Of a stretch of 64,000 nt of DNA, positions 1 through 7,623 are shown in pieces. Position 1 is the first letter of the stretch; each line of letters begins with the position of its first letter. The notes beneath the pieces are model-generated. The model saw only the letters and a program-made list of their open reading frames with translations, was not told where the DNA came from and did no database searches. The position numbers and the translations under genes are program-made. Source of the stretch: Paenibacillus sp. URB8-2 (GTDB lineage Bacteria > Bacillota > Bacilli > Paenibacillales > Paenibacillaceae); contig NZ_AP023239.1 of NCBI RefSeq assembly GCF_013393385.1, positions 2,976,001 through 3,040,000 on the forward strand, given 5' to 3'.

Positions 1-118
1 GCTCTATACGGTTCATAATTTGCTCACTGTAGCTCTCTACCGGCAACTGCATCTTTCCAATACTCCGGCGAATTTCCTCATCGATTAGAACTTCACTTGG
101 AGTCTGCCACTTCTCCAT
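1..118 (-). CDS. Probable anti-sigma factor, N-terminal part (runs off the window)
   Basis: An open frame of 39 codons starts at ATG 118-116 and runs off the left edge. It begins MEKWQTPSEV and is acidic and soluble in the visible part. It overlaps the last codons of the upstream ECF sigma gene in another frame, so the two are translationally coupled. The GGAGGT upstream of the ATG is a good ribosome binding site. A gene coupled directly behind an ECF sigma factor is usually its anti-sigma factor; that role is inferred from position only, since no domain can be seen in 39 residues. Confidence 0.55.
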   Translation of the reverse strand, partial: MEKWQTPSEVLIDEEIRRSIGKMQLPVESYSEQIMNRIE

Positions 119-677
119 GATGGTAACCTCCTTTATGCTCTTTTTGCTGAATCAGTCTCTTGCGTAGCCGTTCATATTTCTTCCGGAGAGCCGCCGATCT
201 GCGGCCGGTAATTTGGGCGATTTCTTCAAAGCTGTATTGTTCCACCGCATGAAGAATCAACAGCCCGCTTTCCTCCGATGTGAGATTTACCAACAGGCTT
301 TCTACCAGCGATTCGTCCTGCGATACATCCCCATTACGATTCAGATGCATTTCATAAAGGGACAGCATTCGTTTGTCGCGCTTATTTCTGCGAAGCTGAT
401 CCAGACAATGATGATAAGCTATCTTATATAGCCAAGCCGAAAAAGATATTTGCTTCTCATACCGTTCAAGCTGCTGATATACCTTCACAAAAATGTCCTG
501 CACCGCATCCTCTGCTTCTTCACGGCTTCTCAAAAGGTAATAGCAATAGGTGTAGATCTGTTTTTCATATGCTCTGATGACAGTTGCATAGTCTTGTCGC
601 TCACCTTGACGCACTTTATGAATCGCTGCTTCGATTAGATTTGGATTCACTTGGCCCCCGGGGTTACGTTGCTCCAA
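93..677 (-). CDS. ECF-type sigma-70 family RNA polymerase sigma factor
   Basis: This is an RNA polymerase sigma factor of the extracytoplasmic-function group, about 194 residues. Region 2 lies in the first half (YCYYLLRSREEAEDAVQDIF, then SAWLYKIAYHHCLDQLRR). Region 4 lies near the C-terminus (FEEIAQITGRRSAALRKKYE), a helix-turn-helix that would read the -35 element. I chose TTG 677-675 because a perfect GGAGGTG sits six bases upstream; a TTG at 704 is also in frame but would place that motif inside the gene. The C-terminus overlaps the next gene, probably its anti-sigma factor. Target promoters and stimulus are unknown. The two-domain architecture is clear. Confidence 0.9.
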   Translation of the reverse strand: MEQRNPGGQVNPNLIEAAIHKVRQGERQDYATVIRAYEKQIYTYCYYLLRSREEAEDAVQDIFVKVYQQLERYEKQISFSAWLYKIAYHHCLDQLRRNKRDKRMLSLYEMHLNRNGDVSQDESLVESLLVNLTSEESGLLILHAVEQYSFEEIAQITGRRSAALRKKYERLRKRLIQQKEHKGGYHHGEVADSK

Positions 678-887
678 AAGAATCACCTCCGTTTCTTCTT
701 CCAACTATATAACGAACGTCATTCATCGATTTGTGACATATATTAATACAATTTATATAAAAAAGCAGCCACTCTGGAAATTTGAGCAGCTGTTGTGAAT
801 AACTGTATGATTTTTTTTGTTATGAATTTTCCCGATGACCAATTCCTCCAAACAGTGGACAGATCCTCACATACATGATTCGCGGCA

Positions 888-935
888 ATGGATACATGTT
901 CTTGTCCCGAGCGAAGGACAAGAACATGTATCCAT
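888..935. repeat. Perfect 20-bp inverted repeat (8-nt loop)
   Basis: Two 20-base arms at 888-907 and 916-935 are exact reverse complements, centred on an 8-base loop. The arm core ATGTTCTTGTCC recurs a third time at 977-988, on the other side of a terminator-like hairpin at 948-962. No gene overlaps it convincingly; the open frame there has no ribosome binding site. It could be a regulatory palindrome, a large RNA hairpin or the remnant of a small mobile repeat. Confidence 0.7.
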
Positions 936-940
936 AAATC

Positions 941-962
941 AAAAAAACCGCGCCCAGCGCGG
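941..962 (-). terminator. Rho-independent terminator, minus strand
   Basis: Read on the minus strand, a CCGCGC-TGG-GCGCGG hairpin is followed by seven T residues. The same core hairpin recurs at 56039-56055 directly behind selO, where its role as a terminator is natural. No intact gene lies immediately upstream on this strand here. Confidence 0.65.
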
Positions 963-1663
963 ATTTCATTAAGTATATGTTCTTGTCCTCTTACACCTTT
1001 CATAGCCTAATAATCATGTTTTTTGATATAGGAACTTATATAATTATTTAATTCGAAATCTTTTGGGAAATCGATAGCTATTCGGAAAGCCCACAATTCT
1101 AATACTTTATTTCATTTGACAGCTACAACTGGCTACGAGCTCATCATACGGCGCATTAGCTTACAGATGATCCGGAAATCCGCCGGTTCGCCCGGGCGGT
1201 CCTACGTTGACAACTCCGACGAATCTTCGCCCCGTCCTCCTGCGGCGGTAACGCCACCCGCCTCACAGAACTCTCCTGATTCACCCTCGTCGGCGGCGGG
1301 CAGCTCGCTTCTATGGAAGCTATGCTTCAGTTGGTTGCGACGTTTTTCACGAAAGAAGATGACGCCTCTCTGACAGCCCGCCCGCTGCGACGCCGGCGCC
1401 CGCTTGCCGTTGTGCACACCCCGGCTCAGATGAAAAGCTACAATCTGTGTCTGTCCTACTCTCATTCAAACAATTGCTTATGCTTATTGAAAAATCGATA
1501 AAAAAATTGTACATTGACTAGCCGAGTGATTTCGGGAAATTTGAACATCAACCTCCGCAACTCATTATTATTTAAAAAAAGAACATATGAATTGACTTGT
1601 AATCACCTGATCGCCTTGCTGCGGTCATAGTTTAATTCAAGAGTCAAGTCAACATTAATTCAA
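963..1663. other. Gene-free stretch with a GC-richer block
   Basis: About 700 bases with no convincing gene. Positions 1125-1435 are richer in G and C than the flanks and are open in more than one frame, but none of the frames has a ribosome binding site or a recognisable motif. It may be the decayed remnant of an older gene. The third copy of the ATGTTCTTGTCC motif sits at 977-988. Confidence 0.5.
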
Positions 1664-1692
1664 CAAAAAAGAGGGGTTCACCGCCCCTCTTT
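1664..1692 (-). terminator. Rho-independent terminator of the sugar ABC operon
   Basis: On the minus strand the arms AAAGAGGGG and CCCCTCTTT enclose a 7-base loop and are followed by a T run. It lies about 100 bases beyond the last permease gene and would end that operon's transcript. Confidence 0.85.
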
Positions 1693-1795
1693 GCTAATTC
1701 CGCCAATACATCTCCGATTTAATTATCCTTCCGTACTAACAGTAATCATATTAAAGGAATGTCCTTAGCAACCGACTCCGTACACGGGTTCGTCA

Positions 1796-2343
1796 TCACC
1801 CCTTGATAGAACCGACCAGAGCACCTTTGACGAAAAAACGTTGAAGGAACGGATACACGAACAGCACAGGCACGGTGGCGATGATGATCGTCGCATTTTG
1901 ATCGTTTCGCCGATTTTTTGCGCTTCCCCCACGCCGGTCATCAGGCCAAGCTGCTTGATGACCAGATAGAACGGAATCATACCTCCGCTGAAGAACATCG
2001 TCACGACCACGAAAATCATCAGAACCTTATTCCACAGCACGTTACGCCTTGACAGGACGTAAGCCCCCAAAATGGTCATCGTCAAATTTAGGATGACCCC
2101 GCCGGCGACCAGCCGGATCGTGTTCCAGTAACCCGTCCAGACGGCCGGGTTGGATAAAGCACGCTCGTACGCAAATGTGACGAATCCGAGAGGCTTCCAG
2201 AGAAGCCCCCGATGGGCAAGCAGCCGATCCCCGTCGCTGAGTGAAGCGAAGAGCACATAGAGAAGCGGATATAATGTGACCGCGATGAGTATCGCCAGCA
2301 GCGTATAGACGACAACGTCCAATAAACGATCGGATAAGCGCAT
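1796..2343 (-). pseudogene. Carbohydrate ABC transporter permease (LplC/YtcP type), internally deleted and frameshifted
   Basis: This is the second inner-membrane permease of a sugar ABC importer, now broken. The N-terminal part is normal (TM segment LAILIAVTLYPLLYVLFASL and onward to IKQLGLM). The reading then jumps straight to TGVGEAQKIGETIK, a stretch that lies about 100 residues further on in intact homologues, so the segment with the EAA loop that contacts the ATPase is missing. Directly after this a run of four A residues (1896-1899) replaces the five needed. With one base restored, the frame continues as NATIIIATVPVLFVYPFLQR to GALVGSIKG and stop, the normal family C-terminus. As it stands the frame ends out of register at 1765. 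Confidence 0.85.
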
Positions 2344-2353
2344 AGGTTCCTCC

Positions 2354-3316
2354 TTACCATAAACTGTTTCGGCTCAGTCTGCGGCTCAAGGCATTCGCAA
2401 ACAGGAGTACGGCCAAATTAATCACGGAATTAAAGAGACCGACTGCGGAGCTAAAGCTCCAGTCGAAGTCGATCAGCCCTTTTCGATATACGAAAGTGGA
2501 GATCACATCCGCCGTCTCGTAGGTAACGGGGTTGTAGAGCAGGATGATTTTCTCGTAGCCGACCTCGAGTATGTACCCGAGCCGCAGAATCAGCATGATG
2601 ATAATCGTCGGTGCAAGACCAGGCAGCGTGATGCTCCACATCTGACGCAGCCGGCTTGCGCCGTCGATGCGGGCGGCCTCGTATTGCTTCGGATCAATCG
2701 CGGTCAGCGCAGCCATGTAAATAATCGATTCCCACCCTGCCCGCTGCCAAATTTCCGACAGTACATAGACGCCCCGGAAAAGGCCGGGCTGCTGAAGCAT
2801 ATCCTGGCCGTCCGTTCCGCTTATAAACGTGTAGACCAGATTCACGAGCCCGCCGCTTCTGGTCAGATCCTTCACAATGCCGCAGACGACGATCAATGAA
2901 ACAAAATAGGGCATGTACGAGACGGTCTGGACAACATTCCTGAAAAGGCGGCTGCGCACCTCATTGATGAGCAAGGCCAGTACGATCGGTGTTGTAAACT
3001 CAAACAACAGAGAGTAAGCGCTCAGCAGCAGCGTATTGCGCAGCAACCGCCAGAAATAATGACCATTGACGAACGCGTAAAAGTGGTCCAGGCCGACCCA
3101 TTCGCTGCCCCATATGCCTTTCATCGGCGAGAAATTCTGAAAGGCAATGACCGCTCCAACCATCGGCCAATAGAAAAATACGATGTAGTAACCCACGATG
3201 GGAAGCGCCATCAGGTAAAGCAGCTTGTTGCGTTGGAAATCCGAGGCGATGCCGGGCCGCAGTATCCGGCCCTGAACTTTCTTCTGACGGGTGTCTGATG
3301 CCGGTCTTTGTTCCAC
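2354..3316 (-). CDS. Carbohydrate ABC transporter permease (LplB/YtcP-type partner)
   Basis: This is an integral-membrane permease subunit of a sugar ABC importer, about 320 residues. It has the usual six-helix pattern, starting with LLYLMALPIVGYYIVFFYWP. The cytoplasmic EAA loop that docks the ATPase is present (QYEAARIDGASRLRQMW). I favour GTG 3316-3314, which has GGTAGGG eight bases upstream; an ATG at 3349 would overlap the preceding gene and has no ribosome binding site. It follows the binding-protein gene by about 10 bases and precedes the broken second permease. No ATPase gene is present; such importers commonly share an MsmX-type ATPase encoded elsewhere. With its partner broken the importer is probably inactive. 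Confidence 0.88.
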   Translation of the reverse strand: MEQRPASDTRQKKVQGRILRPGIASDFQRNKLLYLMALPIVGYYIVFFYWPMVGAVIAFQNFSPMKGIWGSEWVGLDHFYAFVNGHYFWRLLRNTLLLSAYSLLFEFTTPIVLALLINEVRSRLFRNVVQTVSYMPYFVSLIVVCGIVKDLTRSGGLVNLVYTFISGTDGQDMLQQPGLFRGVYVLSEIWQRAGWESIIYMAALTAIDPKQYEAARIDGASRLRQMWSITLPGLAPTIIIMLILRLGYILEVGYEKIILLYNPVTYETADVISTFVYRKGLIDFDWSFSSAVGLFNSVINLAVLLFANALSRRLSRNSLW

Positions 3317-3326
3317 GGACGAGACC

Positions 3327-4952
3327 CTACCTTTGCTGGAAGCGGTCATACGCGGCTTGCTGGATTTCGATGGCGCGTTTGATATTTAGCGACTCGAGCT
3401 CCTTCACGAATTCTTCATAAGCACTGATCGGTTCCGCTCCGAGAATAATCTTCAGTGTGGTCTCGTCGACGAGCGTGTTCACGTCGCTCATGATGCGCGC
3501 ATACTCGCTCGAATCCTCCGCTGCGATCGTCAACGGCGGGATGACGTGCTTCAGGTTGTCGGTCTTCCAGATGTCATAGTTGTGATCCTCATTCGTGACG
3601 GCCAGGTTGTCGATCAACTCCCGGGATTCTACATAGGGACCCGGATTGACCGTATGGGTATAGAGAGCGAGCGCTTCTACGTAGGACAGCTTGTCCGGGT
3701 TGTTTGTGATCAGATTCGTCAGCTTCGGCTTGCCGTTCTCAAGTGCATAGGTTTCGCCTTCCGTACCATAGTTGAAAAAGCGGTAGCCCTCTTCCCCATA
3801 CGCATAATCGAGCACCTGTACAGCGAGTTCAGGGTTTTTGCTCTTGGCGGATATTGCCGCGCTGGCTTCCGCCCCGTAAGGCCATGCCAGCTGCCCGAAC
3901 TCCGGCGTATCGCCTTTCTTCAGGACCGGATAGGGCGCGAAAACGAACTTGGCATTCGGGTCCTGAGCGGCAAGGGCCTTCTCCCATCGGTCGATGCTCG
4001 CACCGGAAGATACCGTTGCCCCGGAACCTGAGGACGTCATATTGGCGTCGAGCGCCTTGCGGTCCGTCTGGGTGAAGTTTCGGTCCAGCAGCCCTTCCTT
4101 GTACCACTGGCTGATCGTTGTCAGGAACTGCTTGTATCCCGGCTGAAGCGGACCATACTGCACTTGGCCGGTGTCGTCGACATAGAAATCGCGGATGACG
4201 CCGAAGGCTCCGATGAACGCGCCGTCGAGAAAGCCCTGCAGCGGATTCGTCTGGCTGCCGAGGGAAAGCGGCGCGGCGGATCCTTTTTTCTCCTTGAAGG
4301 CTGTCAGCACGGTATGCCATTCATCGATTGTCGCGGGCGCGTCCAACTTCAATTCCGCCAGCCAATCCTTGCGCAGCACAGGTCCCGCCCACTGCTGGGT
4401 CATTCCTCCTTCCTTGAGAAAAGGGAACGCGTAGTAATCGCCGTTGTCTGTTTTCACCATCTTGTCAAGTTCCGAGTGATCCTTCAGATATTTCTTCAGA
4501 TTGGGGGCATGCTGGTCTATCAAGTCGTTCAGTCTCAAAATATAACCGTCGTTCAGCGCTTTCTCCGGACCACCCGGTGCATTCAGCCAGTTATACTCGA
4601 TAATGTCGGGCAGGTTGCCGGAAGAGAGCAGCGTGCTGAACGACTCCTTCGCCTGCGCGCTCGACACCTCGGCGAATTGAATCTTCACACCGGTCCGCTT
4701 CTGCCATGCCTGATAAAAGGGGACCTCCTGGATGCTCGGTTTCAGCGTGGTTGGCGACTGCAGCCAGTAGCTTAACGTCTTGTCGGTCTGGATCGGATAG
4801 ACAGCAGCGCCGCTGCTCGCCCCGGTTTCCGTCGGATTGGGCGTCGACGGGTTGGAGTCGGAGCGTTCATTACCCTGGGCGCAAGCCGACAAGAACAAGA
4901 GGATGGATAGAGTCAGCAGCAGTGGGACGGATCGAATTGAATTTCTCATCAT
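3327..4952 (-). CDS. Extracellular solute-binding lipoprotein of a sugar ABC importer
   Basis: This is a membrane-anchored substrate-binding protein, about 541 residues, of the large LipO/YtcQ type that feeds oligosaccharides or polysaccharide fragments to LplB/LplC permeases. The N-terminus is a lipoprotein signal (VPLLLTLSILLFLSAC), with the lipobox Cys followed by a Ser/Thr/Pro-rich linker. I chose the ATG at 4952 because GGAG lies nine bases upstream. The first gene of a three-gene minus-strand operon with two permeases, it stands divergent to an HxlR regulator that could control it. The substrate cannot be read from the sequence. Confidence 0.88.
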   Translation of the reverse strand: MMRNSIRSVPLLLTLSILLFLSACAQGNERSDSNPSTPNPTETGASSGAAVYPIQTDKTLSYWLQSPTTLKPSIQEVPFYQAWQKRTGVKIQFAEVSSAQAKESFSTLLSSGNLPDIIEYNWLNAPGGPEKALNDGYILRLNDLIDQHAPNLKKYLKDHSELDKMVKTDNGDYYAFPFLKEGGMTQQWAGPVLRKDWLAELKLDAPATIDEWHTVLTAFKEKKGSAAPLSLGSQTNPLQGFLDGAFIGAFGVIRDFYVDDTGQVQYGPLQPGYKQFLTTISQWYKEGLLDRNFTQTDRKALDANMTSSGSGATVSSGASIDRWEKALAAQDPNAKFVFAPYPVLKKGDTPEFGQLAWPYGAEASAAISAKSKNPELAVQVLDYAYGEEGYRFFNYGTEGETYALENGKPKLTNLITNNPDKLSYVEALALYTHTVNPGPYVESRELIDNLAVTNEDHNYDIWKTDNLKHVIPPLTIAAEDSSEYARIMSDVNTLVDETTLKIILGAEPISAYEEFVKELESLNIKRAIEIQQAAYDRFQQR

Positions 4953-5022
4953 TGGAGTAGTCTCCTTCATCATATAAATTAATGTTTTCAGGGTTGGAAA
5001 GTCGGAAATAATGCAAACTTTC

Positions 5023-5052
5023 TTGTTAATTTCAATTCTGTTTTGCTATAAT
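5023..5052 (+). promoter_or_regulatory. Promoter of the HxlR-family gene
   Basis: TTGTTA (5023-5028) and TATAAT (5047-5052) are separated by 18 bases, a good vegetative-type promoter about 50 bases upstream of the start codon. The intergenic region is shared with the divergent sugar ABC operon. Confidence 0.6.
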
Positions 5053-5100
5053 TAAATGTAACACTAGTTTAATAGTCAGATTAATGAAATGAGGTAACGC

Positions 5101-5463
5101 ATGATCAAATTCAGAAACCAGGAGTACGCGTGCACAACTGAAATTACGCTCGGACTCATCAGCGGGAAATGGAAGATTTTGATCCTGAGCTATTTATCCC
5201 ACAAGACCTGCCGTTTCAACGAATTGCAGAAGCTGATGCCCGAGACCACGCAAAAAATGCTGACCCTGCAATTGCGGGAGCTTGAGAAAGATGGGCTTAT
5301 TATCCGAAAAGTGTACGCCGTTGCGCCGCCCAAGGTCGAATACATGCTCTCCGAGCTAGGCCAGCGGCTGATTCCGTTGCTAACCCAATTGTGCAAATTC
5401 GGTTCGGATTACGTTGACAGCTTTCCATTAGACGATTCCGTTCCTAGCGATCAGCACGCCTGA
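5101..5463 (+). CDS. HxlR-family winged-helix transcriptional regulator
   Basis: This is a 120-residue DNA-binding protein of the HxlR family. The diagnostic core is visible: TLGLISGKWKILILSYL near the N-terminus, RFNELQKLMPETTQKMLTLQ as recognition region, then LRELEKDGLIIRKVYAVAPP and KVEYMLSELGQ as the wing. A single Cys near residue 11 (YACTTE) sits where several family members sense thiol-reactive compounds; here that is only a possibility. The GAGGTAACGC before the ATG is a good binding site. It is divergent from the sugar ABC operon, which is the obvious candidate target. Confidence 0.92.
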   Translation: MIKFRNQEYACTTEITLGLISGKWKILILSYLSHKTCRFNELQKLMPETTQKMLTLQLRELEKDGLIIRKVYAVAPPKVEYMLSELGQRLIPLLTQLCKFGSDYVDSFPLDDSVPSDQHA

Positions 5464-5475
5464 GAGGGACCGATG

Positions 5476-6951
5476 TCAGTCGGTCAACCGCACCGCCCCG
5501 TCAAACAGAAACTTCGCACCGAACCCTTTGCCCGATTCGTTGGCTGATCCGAGCGCCGATCCCGCAACACCTTCGCTGGCGACGATATTTTCCGGATATA
5601 ACTTGCCCAACAGAGCCCACTGCACCAGCGGATTTCCATACGCGGCAACCGAATGAACGCCTGCCCCGGCCGTTACAAGTCCCGGCAGGACCAGGATCGA
5701 ATCGGCCTCATGGACAGGCAAATCACCCGGTTCTGCACACGAAGTGTCCGGCTGCTCCGCATCGGGATTTTCCCGCTGCGGCCGGTACAAATAGCGGTGA
5801 CCTCTCAGCGCCTGCCCGAGATCCACGGCGTATTCACGCTCGGGAGTCGGCAATATCAGTTGCAGTTGCACACGGCCGGAATCAGTTGCGACGGGGACGA
5901 GTCCGGCTTCGCGAATGGCTGCAAGAGACGGAGGCGAACTTGACGAACCGGTCCGCTCCGAAGGAGCGGATTCCAGCGCGCTTCGCTGCGCGGCATAATA
6001 ATCGTCCAAAGCATAGTCGAATGTCGCCGGCTCCGGATAATCGGTCACGCCCGCCTTGTACGTCCAGACAGGATGCCAGCGGAGAAGGGCCTTCGAAGCG
6101 GCGATGATCGGCCTCCCGATGGAGGCGGGAAGGATCGTGCCGAGACGATATTGGAACCCGTATCCGGCGGCGGAGAGTTCCGGACTCAGCACCCGCTGGG
6201 CATAGCGAACGATCGCCTTATGCGGAATTTTTCGGGTCAACAGCACGGCCAGAAATTCGTTGCGAGCTTCTTCCAGCCATCGCAAACCTCTTTCCCGATC
6301 GGTTCCCTTGCGCTCTAGAAGCACTTCTTCCCAATTTTCGAACGGAATGAGCGCATCCCTGAGAAGGATGAGCTGATGAAGATACTCATTGAACAATTGC
6401 ATCACAGCAGGACTACCGGAAGGCCCGGTTAGCAAATGGACGACGTCCGGAGTCCATAAGTGCTGGTCGCATCGGCTCCTCATGGTGAGGCGGCGGAGGG
6501 TGCGTTCTCCGTAACGCTTAAGCGCCGACGCTTGCTTATCTTCTTCCCTTGCCCAATTCGCGATGGTTTCTCCGATGCGTTTGGCCTGGTCGGACAACTC
6601 GGAACGGGAATCGTCCTCGTGTTCCGCCTTCAGCTGTTCCAGCGGCAGGACCGCCTCCCTTCCGGCCGTCGCCAGGCTTGACTGAAGATTGTCCAACAGT
6701 GCTTTTGAGTTGGCTGCGTCGCCGAGTTGGATGCCGATTGCGGCGAGAATGATCCCGGCCTCGAGCACGATGTCCTTTGCCCTGTAGACTCCTTCGGGGA
6801 GATCCCATTCCCACAGGTCCGGCAATTCTTCGACTGCATGCAAGTACTCGTTATTACGATGCAACAAAGGGTTGCTTATTCGCGCTTTAAGATCAAGGGG
6901 AGTTCCCCATGCGATACTCCAGTTTCCCGAAGTCAGTCGATATGGAATCAT
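5476..6951 (-). CDS. Uncharacterised 491-residue protein
   Basis: I do not recognise this protein. It is soluble-looking, with no signal peptide or membrane segment, rich in Leu, Ala, Glu and Arg, and mostly helical by composition. A central stretch (residues about 130-250) is charged, and a Pro/Ser-rich linker (ERTGSSSSPPSL) separates a smaller C-terminal part ending in a Gly/Ala-rich region. I placed the start at ATG 6951 (MIPYRLTSGNW) with GAGG six bases upstream; a longer frame reaches 7014 without a binding site. It is transcribed alone, convergent with the HxlR gene. The long open frame and consistent codon use make it a real gene of unknown role. Confidence 0.7.
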   Translation of the reverse strand: MIPYRLTSGNWSIAWGTPLDLKARISNPLLHRNNEYLHAVEELPDLWEWDLPEGVYRAKDIVLEAGIILAAIGIQLGDAANSKALLDNLQSSLATAGREAVLPLEQLKAEHEDDSRSELSDQAKRIGETIANWAREEDKQASALKRYGERTLRRLTMRSRCDQHLWTPDVVHLLTGPSGSPAVMQLFNEYLHQLILLRDALIPFENWEEVLLERKGTDRERGLRWLEEARNEFLAVLLTRKIPHKAIVRYAQRVLSPELSAAGYGFQYRLGTILPASIGRPIIAASKALLRWHPVWTYKAGVTDYPEPATFDYALDDYYAAQRSALESAPSERTGSSSSPPSLAAIREAGLVPVATDSGRVQLQLILPTPEREYAVDLGQALRGHRYLYRPQRENPDAEQPDTSCAEPGDLPVHEADSILVLPGLVTAGAGVHSVAAYGNPLVQWALLGKLYPENIVASEGVAGSALGSANESGKGFGAKFLFDGAVRLTD

Positions 6952-7623
6952 GCTGCACCTCGCTTTCCTTTTGCTCATTATAAAAGCAGAGGCGGGCATT
7001 TGAACAGAACGCACATTTTTGTTTCGATGGACCCGTTTGGTGCGTTAGGAACAAAATTGAAACCTCGAAAAAGGGGCAAAAATAAACGGACCTTGCCGCA
7101 TCAATGCGAACAAGGCCGGTTAGTATTGCTGTTTCTTTCAAATAGGTCCGTCTTCTGGATGAGTGGCAAGGGGAACAACGATTGTTACAGCTTGTTCTAC
7201 CGTTCACGTCCTCTGAAAATGATACAAATCCGTCATAGCCGCGCTGCGCCAGTCGCTATTGCAGCGTGCTGCGCTTGATCTGACTGGGCTTTACCCATCA
7301 TTCCGATTATTTGCAGCAGGCTTAACAGCGCGCTGGAATAGATCGGGACCGATTTATATATAAAGCCTACTTGTAAATCACGGTATTTGTGCAGAAAGCC
7401 AATCACTGTGCGGGCTGAGAGCCGATATCCGCGTGAAATTGTTGCCGCACCAAAACCTGAAATTGGCGAGCTTCAAAGGAGGCGAACTAAGGAAGCTCGC
7501 CTCCTGAAATCTCTTATGGGACGCAGCCCTGGTTGAGCATACGTTAGTTTAACCTTTAATATGTTCTCCTTGTCATGCTGAGAAATTACGAATCTCATAC
7601 ATTACGAAAGTGGATTGAACGCA
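6952..7623. other. Intergenic stretch with a start-less open frame
   Basis: No complete gene is seen. On the minus strand 7472-7233 is open for 79 codons without a start codon in a suitable place; it would encode a partly hydrophobic peptide (IYKSVPIYSSALLSLLQII). This may be the C-terminal remnant of a membrane protein gene. An inverted repeat with 9-base arms (7477-7485 and 7497-7505) lies just upstream of that frame, without a convincing T run. Confidence 0.4.

Noticed and set aside
743..1003. 86-codon minus-strand frame over the palindrome
   Set aside because: It runs through the perfect inverted repeat and a terminator and has no ribosome binding site or protein-like composition.
1116..1465. 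Overlapping open frames on both strands in a GC-richer block
   Set aside because: Biased composition, no ribosome binding site and no recognisable motif. The block is reported only as gene-free DNA.
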